Source: Aeromonas bivalvium
GTDB taxonomy: Bacteria; Pseudomonadota; Gammaproteobacteria; Enterobacterales; Aeromonadaceae
Length of the DNA: 64,000 nucleotides
Assembly: GCF_000819765.1 (NCBI RefSeq)
Contig: NZ_CDBT01000047.1
Coordinates: 1 to 64,000, forward strand
Direction of reading: 5' to 3'
Position numbers and translations under genes: made by a program. Positions 10,809-19,105 of the stretch are shown in pieces (position 1 is the stretch's first letter; the number at the start of each line of letters is the position of its first letter). The notes under the pieces are model-generated. The model worked only from the letters and a program-made list of their open reading frames with translations, had not been told where the DNA came from and searched no databases.

Positions 10809-11963
10809 TTGAGCCAGAGTGTGACACGACAGGTCAGGCAGGCCATCATGGTCCAGCTTTATACCCATGCCTCGTTCAGTCTGCCCTGTCTGGCACTGTT
10901 GGCTCTGGCATGGTCCATGCTGTTCCACGACTACCTGCCCGCCCTCGAGGCGTGGAGCTGGCTCGGTTTGGTGCTGCTGTCGCTCTGCGCCCGGGCCTGG
11001 CACCTGCGCTGGCGTCGTGCCAGGCTGGACAGCACGGCCCTGGCCCAGCTCGAGATCGAGCTGTTTGTCGGGGTCACCATCACCTCCATCATCTGGTCCC
11101 TCGGGGTACTGCTCTACATGGGGGCGCTGCCCGACGCCTATCGCGCCGCCATGATGATGCTGGCCAGCCTGATCCTGACCGGCAGCGCCATCATGTTGTT
11201 CGGCAGTCGGCGCGCCTTCTATGGCGCCGTCTTGCCCCTGGGGCTCACCATCTTGTTCGAGCTGGGCCAGGGCAATGAGCAGGAGCGGATCGTCGCCTGC
11301 ATGCTGACCGGTTACCTGTTTATCTTCCTGCCGACCCTGCTGCGTCGCCTGCGCCGGGATCAGGCCGCGTCCCTGTACCACAGCTTCTCCAATGCCAATC
11401 TGGTGGCCGAGCTCAAGCAGGTCTCCGAGCACCTCAAACTCGCCTCCCGTCGGGACGGTCTGACCGGGATCGCCAACCGTGCCCATCTGGATCACTGTCT
11501 GGCCAAGGCATGGCGCCGTTGCCACCGGGCCCAGGCTCCCCTCTCCCTGGTGCTGGTGGACGTGGATTACTTCAAGCAGTTCAACGATCACTATGGCCAT
11601 CAATCCGGTGACGAGTGCCTGCAGCAGGTGGCGGCTCTGCTCGCCAGGGTGCCGCGGCGCGAAGACGATCTGGCGGCCCGTTACGGGGGAGAGGAGTTCG
11701 CCCTGCTGCTGCCTTGCACCAGCATGCAGGGGGCCTTGCAGGTGGCCGAGCAGGTGCGCGACGCCCTCAAGCAGATCCATATTCCCCATCAGAAGTCCCT
11801 GGTCTCTGGCCGGGTGAGCTGCAGTTTCGGGGTGGCGACCCTGGTACCGGATAACCATGCCACTATTGCGGATTTAGTGCAGAAAGCGGATGCGGCCCTC
11901 TATCAGGCCAAGCATAATGGGCGGGATCGGATCGAAGTCGCCTTGATGGGAAAGGTGGCTTGA
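10809..11963 (+). CDS. Membrane-anchored diguanylate cyclase (GGDEF)
   Basis: A 384-aa protein. The first ~180 residues contain about five or six hydrophobic segments forming a membrane sensor region I cannot assign to a named MASE domain. A GGDEF domain follows, with [10 protein letters not shown] near residue 215 and the active site RYGGEEF near 292. The RxxD (REDD) directly before [10 protein letters not shown] is an intact inhibitory I-site, so product feedback is likely. No EAL domain. It should make cyclic di-GMP from GTP at the membrane. I accept a TTG start at 10809, eight bases after GGAG; the first ATG (10848) would remove 13 residues. Confidence 0.88.
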   Translation: MSQSVTRQVRQAIMVQLYTHASFSLPCLALLALAWSMLFHDYLPALEAWSWLGLVLLSLCARAWHLRWRRARLDSTALAQLEIELFVGVTITSIIWSLGVLLYMGALPDAYRAAMMMLASLILTGSAIMLFGSRRAFYGAVLPLGLTILFELGQGNEQERIVACMLTGYLFIFLPTLLRRLRRDQAASLYHSFSNANLVAELKQVSEHLKLASRRDGLTGIANRAHLDHCLAKAWRRCHRAQAPLSLVLVDVDYFKQFNDHYGHQSGDECLQQVAALLARVPRREDDLAARYGGEEFALLLPCTSMQGALQVAEQVRDALKQIHIPHQKSLVSGRVSCSFGVATLVPDNHATIADLVQKADAALYQAKHNGRDRIEVALMGKVA

Positions 11964-11994
11964 TTCACCCCTGACAGATTTAAAGAGGTCGTCT

Positions 11995-12258
11995 ATGCAA
12001 TGTCATCGTATCGAAGAGCTGCTCGAGCTGCTGCAACCTGCCTGGATCAAGGAGCAGGATCTCACTCTGGTGCAGTTTGTGGCCAAGCTGGCCGAGGAGG
12101 CCGGCTTCGAGGGGCCGCTGTCCGAGCTGACCGATGACATGCTGATCTATCACCTCAAGATGCGTGAATCCGACAAGCAGGCCATGATCCCGGGGCTGGC
12201 CAAGGATCATGTGCCCGATTTCAAGGAAGCCCTGCTCAAGGCGCGCGGCATCAAGTGA
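11995..12258 (+). CDS. yihD: YihD family protein (DUF1040)
   Basis: An 87-aa acidic protein collinear with E. coli YihD, including the conserved blocks ELLQPAW and [13 protein letters not shown] and the C-terminal IPGLAKD. Molecular function is unknown. A good RBS (AAAGAGG) precedes the ATG. In E. coli yihD leads the yihD-srkA-dsbA block; here it keeps that neighbourhood, with ccoG inserted before srkA. Confidence 0.92.
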   Translation: MQCHRIEELLELLQPAWIKEQDLTLVQFVAKLAEEAGFEGPLSELTDDMLIYHLKMRESDKQAMIPGLAKDHVPDFKEALLKARGIK

Positions 12259-12413
12259 TCCCGACTCCGGGCTGATCGCACGAAAAGGCTTCAATGGAAT
12301 CTTTGCAAAAGGGAGGTCGTCAACTGGCGATGTGCCTTTTTTGTTGCCGTGAATTGCGAGCGCGCTCCAATATTCGACACATTAAACCCACACTGTTATC
12401 AGGCTGTTTAAGA

Positions 12414-12419
12414 TATAAT
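12414..12419 (+). promoter_or_regulatory. Consensus -10 box upstream of ccoG
   Basis: TATAAT at 12414-12419, 36 bases before the ccoG start, is a perfect -10 hexamer. No good -35 is seen 17 bp upstream, and I could not find a clear FNR/ANR palindrome, although such control is common for cco genes. Confidence 0.45.
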
Positions 12420-12454
12420 CCGCGCCATAACAACTGACGGAGTGATGGGTAGCA

Positions 12455-13906
12455 ATGGCCGAGCAGGAGAAGATCGACATCAAGGATGTCACCGACAAGG
12501 GCGTGACCGGGACCTTCAACCCGAATGCCTTCAAGTCCGGCGATGACAGGTTCAATCCGGGCAATCGCATCTATGTGAGGGCCCAGACCGGGCGCTGGCA
12601 GCGGCTGCGCAAGCTGATGGGCTGGTTCTTCATGGTGCTGTTCGTCGCCTTGCCCTGGCTTCGTTACGATGGCCGCCAGGCCATACTGTTCGATCTCGAA
12701 CATCAGCAGTTTCATATTTTCGGCGCCACCATCTGGCCCCAGGATCTCACCCTGCTGGCCTGGGTGTTCATGATCGCCGCCTTCGCCCTCTTCTTCGTGA
12801 CCACTTTCCTCGGTCGGGTCTGGTGTGGCTACCTCTGTCCGCAGACGGTGTGGACCTTCATGTTCATCTGGTTCGAGGAGAAGTTCGAAGGCTCGGCCAA
12901 CAAGCGCCGCAAGCTGGACGCGGCCCCCTGGAGCGCCGACAAGCTGCTGCGCAAGGGGGCCAAGCACCTGGCCTGGATCCTGCTCTCCCTGGGCACGGGT
13001 CTCACCTTCGTGGCCTATTTCCAGGATGCCACCCGGCTGGTGCCCCAGTTCTTCAGCGCCGCCACCTCGGGCTGGGTCAGCTTCTGGGTCATCTTCTTCG
13101 CCGCCTGCACCTATGGCAACGCCGGCTGGATGCGCGCCATCATGTGCATTCACATGTGCCCCTATTCCCGCTTCCAGTCCGCCATGTTCGACAAGGACAC
13201 CTTCATCGTCGGCTATGACGCCAAGCGAGGTGAGAGCAGGGGCCCCCGTGCCCGCAAGGCGGACCCCAAGGCATTGGGGCTGGGGGACTGCATCGACTGC
13301 GATCTCTGCGTGCAGGTCTGCCCGACCGGCATCGACATCCGCGATGGCCTGCAGTACGAGTGCATCAACTGCGGCGCCTGCGTCGATGCCTGCGACAACA
13401 CCATGGAGCGGATGGGCTATGAGAAGGGGCTGATCAGCTACACCACGGAACACAAGCTGGAACACGACAGCACCCATGTGGCGCGTCCCAAGCTGATTGG
13501 CTATGGCCTGGTGATGGTGATCATGCTGGGGGTGTTCGTCTACAACGCCATGTCCATCATGCCCATGGGGCTGGACATCATCCGTGACCGCAACCAGCTG
13601 TTTCGCGAGAACAGCGAGGGGCTGATAGAGAACACCTACACCCTCAAGATCCTCAACAAGACCCTCCATGACCAGGGATTCCAGCTGGACGTGGAAGGGC
13701 TGCCCGAGCACCAGTGGTTCGGCCCGCGGGAAGTGACCCTGAAGGCGGGCGAGATCTACACCCTGCCCATCAGCCTGGCCGTGGATCCCTACAACCTGAA
13801 ACGGCCGACCCTGGACATCCAGTTCGTGCTCAGGCGCACCGATGCACCGGCGGAGGATGGCAAGACCGAGTTGCGCCAGGCCAGCAAGTTCATCAGCCGG
13901 CTCTGA
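12455..13906 (+). CDS. ccoG: Cytochrome c oxidase accessory protein CcoG (FixG/RdxB family)
   Basis: A 483-aa integral membrane iron-sulfur protein. Hydrophobic segments lie near residues 55-75, 90-110, 160-180, 195-220 and 345-365. Two ferredoxin-type clusters start near residues 279 and 302 (CIDCDLCVQVCP and CINCGACVDACDN), and a periplasmic Ig-like C-terminal domain follows. CcoG homologues reduce copper during maturation of the cbb3 oxidase CuB site. No ccoNOP genes lie nearby, and the gene sits between yihD and srkA, so it is an orphan with respect to its usual operon. The start follows GGAG by a slightly long spacing. Confidence 0.93.
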   Translation: MAEQEKIDIKDVTDKGVTGTFNPNAFKSGDDRFNPGNRIYVRAQTGRWQRLRKLMGWFFMVLFVALPWLRYDGRQAILFDLEHQQFHIFGATIWPQDLTLLAWVFMIAAFALFFVTTFLGRVWCGYLCPQTVWTFMFIWFEEKFEGSANKRRKLDAAPWSADKLLRKGAKHLAWILLSLGTGLTFVAYFQDATRLVPQFFSAATSGWVSFWVIFFAACTYGNAGWMRAIMCIHMCPYSRFQSAMFDKDTFIVGYDAKRGESRGPRARKADPKALGLGDCIDCDLCVQVCPTGIDIRDGLQYECINCGACVDACDNTMERMGYEKGLISYTTEHKLEHDSTHVARPKLIGYGLVMVIMLGVFVYNAMSIMPMGLDIIRDRNQLFRENSEGLIENTYTLKILNKTLHDQGFQLDVEGLPEHQWFGPREVTLKAGEIYTLPISLAVDPYNLKRPTLDIQFVLRRTDAPAEDGKTELRQASKFISRL

Positions 13907-14015
13907 TCCCGGGAGGCGCCGGGCGCGAGGCAGATGGCGGGCCAGTTTCGCCAATCATTTGCCGGGGGAGTGATAGAATGGGGCGCATCGGCGCCCCTTG
14001 TTCATGGTGGATTTC

Positions 14016-14993
14016 ATGCGTTTCAACTATTCCGACCTCAATCCCGATCTCATCCTGGATGCGCTGGATCTCAGCGGCCTGCGTATCGACTCCGGCCTCA
14101 TCGAGCTCAACAGCTACGAGAACCGGGTCTATCAGTTTCAAGACGAGGATCGCCGCCGCTATGTGGTGAAATTCTATCGACCTGGCCGCTGGAGCCGGGC
14201 CCAGATCCTGGAGGAGCACGGCTTCGCCGCCGCCCTCAGCGAGGCGGAGATCCCGGTGGCGGCGCCCATCGCCTTCGCCGGCGAGACCCTGCTCGAGCAT
14301 CAGGGTTACCCCTTCGCCATCTGGCACAGCGTGGGGGGACGTCAGTTCGAGGTCGACAATCTGGATCAGCTGGAGTGGGTGGGGCGCTATCTCGGCCGCA
14401 TCCATCGCATCGGGGCCGCCCGTCCGTTCCAGCACAGGGTCCGGCTCGACGTGGAGAGCATGCTCCACGAGCCCCGGGCGCTGCTGGCGGCAGGGGAGTG
14501 GCTGCCGAGCGGCCTGGCCCGGGAGTTCTTCGGCCTGCTCGATGAGCTGACCAAGCACGTCACCGACGCCCTGCGCCTCGACGTGGCCCAGATAGCCCTG
14601 CACGGGGACTGCCATCCGGGCAACATCCTCTGGCGCGACGGCCCCCTGTTCGTGGATCTGGATGACAGTCGCACCGGTCCCGCCATCCAGGATCTCTGGA
14701 TGCTGCTCTCGGGGGAGCGCAGCGAGCAGCTGATCCAGCTCGACACCCTGCTGGCGGGCTACGAGGAGTTCATGACGTTCGACCACCGCGAACTGGCGCT
14801 CATCGAACCGCTGCGCGCCATGCGCATGGTGCACTACATGGGCTGGCTGGCCAGGCGCTGGGAAGATCCCGCCTTCCCCCGCCACTTCCCCTGGTTCAAC
14901 ACCGAACATTACTGGCGCAGCCAGATCGCCAGTCTCCATGATCAGCTGGCGGCCCTGCACGCCCCGCCTCTGGCACTGATGCCGGGCTGGTGA
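14016..14993 (+). CDS. srkA: Stress response kinase A (YihE/RdoA, APH-like Ser/Thr kinase)
   Basis: About 325 aa, strongly collinear with E. coli SrkA: NSYENRVYQFQDEDRRR (glycine-poor loop region), VVKFYRPGRWS (ATP lysine), catalytic LHGDCHPGNILW and metal-binding FVDLDDSRTGPAIQDLW. SrkA is an aminoglycoside-phosphotransferase-fold protein kinase linked to Cpx stress and protection from programmed death. Starts at 13998 (TTG), 14004 and 14016 are all in frame; I prefer 14016 because of the GGTGG just upstream, but 14004 is possible. It is followed by dsbA, as in E. coli where the pair is cotranscribed. Confidence 0.92.
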   Translation: MRFNYSDLNPDLILDALDLSGLRIDSGLIELNSYENRVYQFQDEDRRRYVVKFYRPGRWSRAQILEEHGFAAALSEAEIPVAAPIAFAGETLLEHQGYPFAIWHSVGGRQFEVDNLDQLEWVGRYLGRIHRIGAARPFQHRVRLDVESMLHEPRALLAAGEWLPSGLAREFFGLLDELTKHVTDALRLDVAQIALHGDCHPGNILWRDGPLFVDLDDSRTGPAIQDLWMLLSGERSEQLIQLDTLLAGYEEFMTFDHRELALIEPLRAMRMVHYMGWLARRWEDPAFPRHFPWFNTEHYWRSQIASLHDQLAALHAPPLALMPGW

Positions 14994-15116
14994 CGTCCGT
15001 CCCGCGGGCCTGAACGCGCCCGCCTTTGCCATTGACGCCGACAGGGGGACACAATAGGCTTGGACTGCTTCGGTTCTCCGGGCGTGCCTCACTGCTTCCC
15101 CTTAACAGGAAACATC

Positions 15117-15725
15117 ATGAAAAAAATACTGTGCTTTCTTGCTGCCATGCTGATGATGCCCATGGTCCACGCCGCCCCTGAGTTCAAGGAAGGCGTCAAC
15201 TATGACGTAGTCAAACAGACCGGCAGTGCCCAGCCCGAGGTCATGGAGTTCTTCTCCTACTTCTGCCCTCACTGCTACAAATTCGAGCCGATCGTTGATG
15301 ATCTGCAGAAGAGCCTGCCGGAAGGGGTGACCCTGAAGAAGAACCCGGTCGCCTTCCTGGGTCGCGAGATGGGCCCGGAGCTGCAGCGCGCCTATGCGGT
15401 TGCCAACCTGCTTAAGGCTGAAGACAAGCTGACCCCAGCCATCTTTGATGCCATCCACGGCAAGCGTCAGGTCCCCCAGAGCCGCAACGATGTGGAGAAA
15501 ATCTTCGCCGACAACGGTGTACCGGCCGAAGAGTTCACCGGTGCCGTGGACAGCTTCGCCGTCTCCGGCATGGTCGCCCAGTTTGACCGCAACACAGAGA
15601 CCTACAATGTGCGCGGCGTCCCGGCCTTCCTGGTCAACGGCAAGTACATGGTGAAGATTGAATCCATCACCTCCCAGGAGCAGTTCAATCAGCTAGTGAA
15701 GTTCCTGCTCGCCAAGAAAGACTGA
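15117..15725 (+). CDS. dsbA: Periplasmic thiol:disulfide oxidoreductase DsbA
   Basis: A 202-aa protein with a clear Sec signal peptide (MKKILCFLAAMLMMPMVHA). Mature DsbA follows with the active site CPHC at residues 50-53 and the cis-proline loop RGVPAFLVNGKY. It introduces disulfides into exported proteins and is reoxidised by DsbB, which is not in this window. It probably helps fold secreted proteins such as the aminopeptidase at 41.8 kb, which has a CxxxC disulfide. The longer frame from 15060 lacks family support; the ATG at 15117 begins the signal peptide. A strong terminator follows. Confidence 0.96.
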   Translation: MKKILCFLAAMLMMPMVHAAPEFKEGVNYDVVKQTGSAQPEVMEFFSYFCPHCYKFEPIVDDLQKSLPEGVTLKKNPVAFLGREMGPELQRAYAVANLLKAEDKLTPAIFDAIHGKRQVPQSRNDVEKIFADNGVPAEEFTGAVDSFAVSGMVAQFDRNTETYNVRGVPAFLVNGKYMVKIESITSQEQFNQLVKFLLAKKD

Positions 15726-15740
15726 TAGACGCCCTGACAA

Positions 15741-15775
15741 AACGCCCGCCGGTGCAAACCGGCGGGCGTTTTTTT
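15741..15775. terminator. Strong terminator between dsbA and the ABC permease
   Basis: Perfect 13-bp stem AACGCCCGCCGGT / ACCGGCGGGCGTT (15741-15753 and 15758-15770) with a GCAA loop, then seven T residues on the plus strand. TTTT on the minus side means it may also end the converging permease transcript. Confidence 0.93.
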
Positions 15776-15817
15776 ATGGTCTCGAACAGGCTGGTTCGAG
15801 AGGGACAGTGCCAGCGC

Positions 15818-17365
15818 TCAGACCTGACAGTCCCGTTGCGGGCGCGAGACGCTGGGCAGCCGGGTGCGGCGGCTGAGCTCCTCCGCCAGCCAGACCAGCA
15901 GCAGGATGGCGAGGATCAGCGTGGCGGCCTGATCGTAACGAAACAGGCTGAGGGACACATAGAGTTGCTGCCCCAGACCACCGGCGCCGACCACCCCGAG
16001 AATGGTGGCGGCGCGCAGGTTCATCTCGCCGCGATAGAGGCCATAGGCCAGCCACTGTTGCCACACCATGGGGAGCAGGCCATACCAGAAGCTGGCCAGG
16101 CGTCCTGCTCCTGCCAGTTGCAGGGCGCGGCGCGGCGCATGGTCCGCATTCTCCAGGGTCTCGACAAAGAGGCGGGCCAAGACGCCCGTGGTGTGCAGGG
16201 TCAGCGCCAGCACACCGGCGACCGGGCCCAATCCCACGGCGATCACCAGCAGGCTGGCAAAAATCAGCTCCGGCACGGAGCGCAGCAGGTTGAACAGCAG
16301 ACGCAGGGGCCAGATCTGGCGGGCCAGCACCGCCAGCGGCATGGCCAGCAGGGCGCTGAGCAGGGTGCTCAGCAGCGCCATCTGCAGGGTATCGACCAGG
16401 CCCGCGGCCACCAGCTTGAGGAAGGGGGCAGACCAGTCAGGCTGCAGGAATTCCGCCAGGAAGCGCCCCATGCCACCGAGGGAGAGGCTCAGGCTGCGCC
16501 AGTCGAGCAGGGTGAAGGCCCCCAGGCTGGCGAGCAGCAACAGGGCGCAGAGCAGCAGGCCCGGGGCGCGGCTGCGGCGCAGCCAGGCGCTCAGGCCATC
16601 GGCCAGCACCACCAGGACCACGAAGGCCAGCAGCAGGGTCGCCACCTCGCCACCGGCAAACATGCGCAGGGAGAGTTCGAGCTGCTGACCCAGGCCGCCG
16701 GCGCCGACGAAGCCCATGATGACGGAGGCGCGCAGGGCGCATTCCCAGCGGTAGACCGTATAGGAGAGCAGCTCCTGGCGCACCGCGGGCAGCACGCCGT
16801 AACAGAGGGCCTGCAGCCGGCCGGCCCCGCCGAGCAGCAGGGCCCGGGCCGGTTGCAGGGCCCCGCTCTCCATGATCTCGTTGTAGACCTTGGCCAGCAT
16901 GCCGCCGTAGCTGACCGAGATGGCCAGGATGGCGGCCATGGGGCCGAGCCCGGACAGGCGCACGAACAGCAGCGCCCAGATGAGCTCGGGCAGGCTGCGC
17001 AGCAGGATGGCGACCAGTCGACACAGGGCGCGCAGGCCGTTGCGCAGCGGAGCAGGCAGGGCGCCGATCCGCGACAGGGAGAGGGCGCGGGAGCCCAGCA
17101 GGGCGAAGGGCACCCCGAGCAGCAGAGCCCCGAATAATCCCAGGGTGGCGACCGCCAGGCTCTCCAGACTGGCTCTCAGGGTCAGGGCGAGAAAGTCCTG
17201 ATCCAGGCGCGGTGGCCAGCTATGGGCAACGAAGTTGCCCATCTGCCGCCAGCTGGCGGGGTCGAGCAGGGCGCGCCAGCTGGCGGCATCCTGCCAGAGA
17301 CCGTAGAGTGCCAGCAGCAAGAGCCAGGGCCAGGGGTGGCGCAGAGCGAGGGGGAGCGCTAGCAC
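15818..17365 (-). CDS. ABC transporter permease, fused tandem PhnE-like halves (putative selenate/phosphonate type)
   Basis: A 515-aa membrane protein made of two homologous permease halves. Each half has the inner-membrane coupling signature: MGFVGAGGLGQQLELSLRMF in half one (near residue 215) and LGVVGAGGLGQQLYVSLSLF in half two (near 460). Each is preceded by a RSLPELI/RSVPELI segment. Single PhnE permeases are about 260-280 aa and work as dimers, so this is an in-frame fusion supplying both halves. It overlaps the ATPase gene by seven bases and is the last gene of a three-gene importer operon. Substrate is inferred from the binding protein (18135-18980). The start is uncertain by a few codons. 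Confidence 0.88.
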   Translation of the reverse strand: MLALPLALRHPWPWLLLLALYGLWQDAASWRALLDPASWRQMGNFVAHSWPPRLDQDFLALTLRASLESLAVATLGLFGALLLGVPFALLGSRALSLSRIGALPAPLRNGLRALCRLVAILLRSLPELIWALLFVRLSGLGPMAAILAISVSYGGMLAKVYNEIMESGALQPARALLLGGAGRLQALCYGVLPAVRQELLSYTVYRWECALRASVIMGFVGAGGLGQQLELSLRMFAGGEVATLLLAFVVLVVLADGLSAWLRRSRAPGLLLCALLLLASLGAFTLLDWRSLSLSLGGMGRFLAEFLQPDWSAPFLKLVAAGLVDTLQMALLSTLLSALLAMPLAVLARQIWPLRLLFNLLRSVPELIFASLLVIAVGLGPVAGVLALTLHTTGVLARLFVETLENADHAPRRALQLAGAGRLASFWYGLLPMVWQQWLAYGLYRGEMNLRAATILGVVGAGGLGQQLYVSLSLFRYDQAATLILAILLLVWLAEELSRRTRLPSVSRPQRDCQV

Positions 17366-18138
17366 GGCGGCATCTGCTCTGGGAGGCTGCCGGGTGACTC
17401 GTTGCCATAGAGCTCGGCGAGCATGGCGGAGGTGACCGCCTCGGCGGCGCAGTCGAACAGGATGCGGCCCTGACGCAGGCCTATGATGCGCGGGAAGTGG
17501 CGCAGAGCCAGATCCACCGCATGAAGATTGGTGATCAGCGTACTGCCGCGTGCGGCCGCTTGCTGCTGCAGGGTGAGTATGCTGGCCTCGGCCAGCACGG
17601 GATCCAGGGCCGAGACTGGTTCATCGGCCAGCATCAGATCCGGGTCCTGATAGAGCACACGGGCGATGCCGACCCGCTGGCGCTGGCCACCGGAGAGGGT
17701 ACCGCAGGGCTGGTACAGTTTGTCGGCCAGGGACAATCGTGCCAGTTCGGCGCGGGCTCCCGCAGGATCCCGGGGGTGCAGCAGGGAGAGCAGGGCCTTG
17801 GGCAGGGACCACTGGCCGAGCCGACCCGCCAGCACGGCCGTGATGACGCGCTGGGAATCCGGCAGGGGCGGCGCCTGCCAGATCATGCCGATGCGGCTGC
17901 GCAGTCGCTGCCGCTGCCGGCTCGAGAGCAGCCAGGGATCCTGCTGCCACAGCCGCAGGGACCCCGGACTGTCGGCCCTGAGTTCGGTGGCGAGCAGGCG
18001 CAGCAGGCTGGTCTTGCCCGCCCCGCTCGGCCCTATCACGGCGACCCGCTCACCGGCGCGGACCTGCAGACTGATCTCTGCCAGCACGGGCAGCTCACCG
18101 AACCGCAGGCTGGCCTGGTGCAGGTCGACGGCAATCAC
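17359..18138 (-). CDS. ABC transporter ATP-binding protein (PhnC-like)
   Basis: A 259-aa ABC ATPase: Walker A GPSGAGKTSLL near residue 35, Q-loop region, signature LSGGQRQRVGIARVLYQ near 150, Walker B DLMLADEPVSALDP, and the H-loop in TNLHAVDLAL. It resembles the phosphonate-importer subfamily and powers the fused permease. It overlaps both neighbours by a few bases (permease 3', binding protein 5'), so the three genes are translationally coupled. Confidence 0.92.
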   Translation of the reverse strand: MIAVDLHQASLRFGELPVLAEISLQVRAGERVAVIGPSGAGKTSLLRLLATELRADSPGSLRLWQQDPWLLSSRQRQRLRSRIGMIWQAPPLPDSQRVITAVLAGRLGQWSLPKALLSLLHPRDPAGARAELARLSLADKLYQPCGTLSGGQRQRVGIARVLYQDPDLMLADEPVSALDPVLAEASILTLQQQAAARGSTLITNLHAVDLALRHFPRIIGLRQGRILFDCAAEAVTSAMLAELYGNESPGSLPEQMPPC

Positions 18139-18980
18139 TTCAGCAAACCAGCCTGGACGGCGGCGGCTTCGATGCCCTGATAGTTCTCGGGCTGGGTCTC
18201 GATGAAGCGACTGGCCCGTTGCAGCTTGAGGATCTCGGCCTGGGCCGGGACGCTGGGGTCCAGAGCCAGGAAGGCCTGCTTGAGCCTGGCTTGCAGCGCC
18301 GGGTCCAGGTCGCCGCGCACCGTCCAGTTGTAGTCAAAATAGGTCGGCGTGGTCCAGATCACCTTCACCTTGCTGGTATCGACCTTGCCCTCTTCCAGCA
18401 GCTTGTCCCAGACCGACGCGTTGAGGGCACCGGCGGGCACCTTGCCGGAGGCGACCCAGGCGACGGTGGCGTCATGGGCGCCGGAGAAGGCGACGTGGGC
18501 GAAATCCTGCTCGGGCTTGATGCCCTGCTCGGCCAGGAAGTGGCGCGGCATCAGGTGACCCGAGGTGGAGGAGGGGGAGCCGAACGCGAAGTCCTTGCCC
18601 TTCAGATCGGCGAGGGTCTCGATGCCGCTGTCGGCGTTGGCGATGAACTTGGAGGTGAACTGGGCATCTTCCGCCCGCTGCACCAGGGGCACCACCTTGT
18701 CGGCGCGGCGATGGGCCTGGACATAGGTGAAGCCACCCAGCCATGCCATGTCTATCTTGCCGGCGGCCAGGGCCTCGACCACGGCGGCGTAGTCGTTGAC
18801 CGGGACGAACACCACATCGCGCCCGGTCTGCTCGGCCAGGTAGTCCCCCAGGGGAGCAAACTTGCGTTGCAGCTCGGTGGGCGCCTCATCGGGAATGGCG
18901 GAGACCCGCAGCGGCTCTGCGGCGCTGGAACTCAGGCTGACAAAGAGGGCGGTGAGGGGAAGCATCCATTTCTTCAGCAT
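18135..18980 (-). CDS. Periplasmic substrate-binding protein, putative selenate (PhnD-like) ABC transporter
   Basis: A 281-aa protein with a signal peptide (MLKKWMLPLTALFVSLSSSA) and a PhnD-type binding fold. The start of the mature region (VSAIPDEAPTELQRKFAPLG) and SPSSTSGHLMPRHFL match what I remember of the family NCBI labels 'putative selenate ABC transporter substrate-binding protein', distinct from classical PhnD. That substrate name rests on genomic association with selenium genes in other bacteria, and no selenium gene is visible here. Phosphonate, phosphite or another oxyanion remains possible. First gene of the operon, preceded by AGGAAAACC. Confidence 0.82.
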   Translation of the reverse strand: MLKKWMLPLTALFVSLSSSAAEPLRVSAIPDEAPTELQRKFAPLGDYLAEQTGRDVVFVPVNDYAAVVEALAAGKIDMAWLGGFTYVQAHRRADKVVPLVQRAEDAQFTSKFIANADSGIETLADLKGKDFAFGSPSSTSGHLMPRHFLAEQGIKPEQDFAHVAFSGAHDATVAWVASGKVPAGALNASVWDKLLEEGKVDTSKVKVIWTTPTYFDYNWTVRGDLDPALQARLKQAFLALDPSVPAQAEILKLQRASRFIETQPENYQGIEAAAVQAGLLK

Positions 18981-19010
18981 AGGGTTTTCCTTTCATGGGG
19001 GGCGGGTAGC

Positions 19011-19035
19011 AAAAAGGCCCGCGCCGGGGCGGGCC
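19011..19035 (-). terminator. Terminator downstream of pncB
   Basis: On the minus strand a GGCCCGC/GCGGGCC stem (19016-19022 and 19029-19035) with a 6-nt loop is followed by five T residues (19011-19015). It separates pncB from the ABC importer operon, which starts about 30 bases further on. Confidence 0.85.
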
Positions 19036-19105
19036 TGGTATCGACATATGGTATTCATCCCGGGGCGCGTACGCCAGTGCGGCCCATCGTGGGGGCGCTC
19101 CGTGC

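Noticed and set aside
12361-12454. FNR/ANR site upstream of ccoG
   Set aside because: I looked for TTGAT-N4-ATCAA and found nothing close enough to call.
15752-17137. 461-codon plus-strand frame opposite the fused permease
   Set aside because: Extremely Gln/Gly/Ala-rich antisense shadow; the minus-strand membrane protein explains the region.
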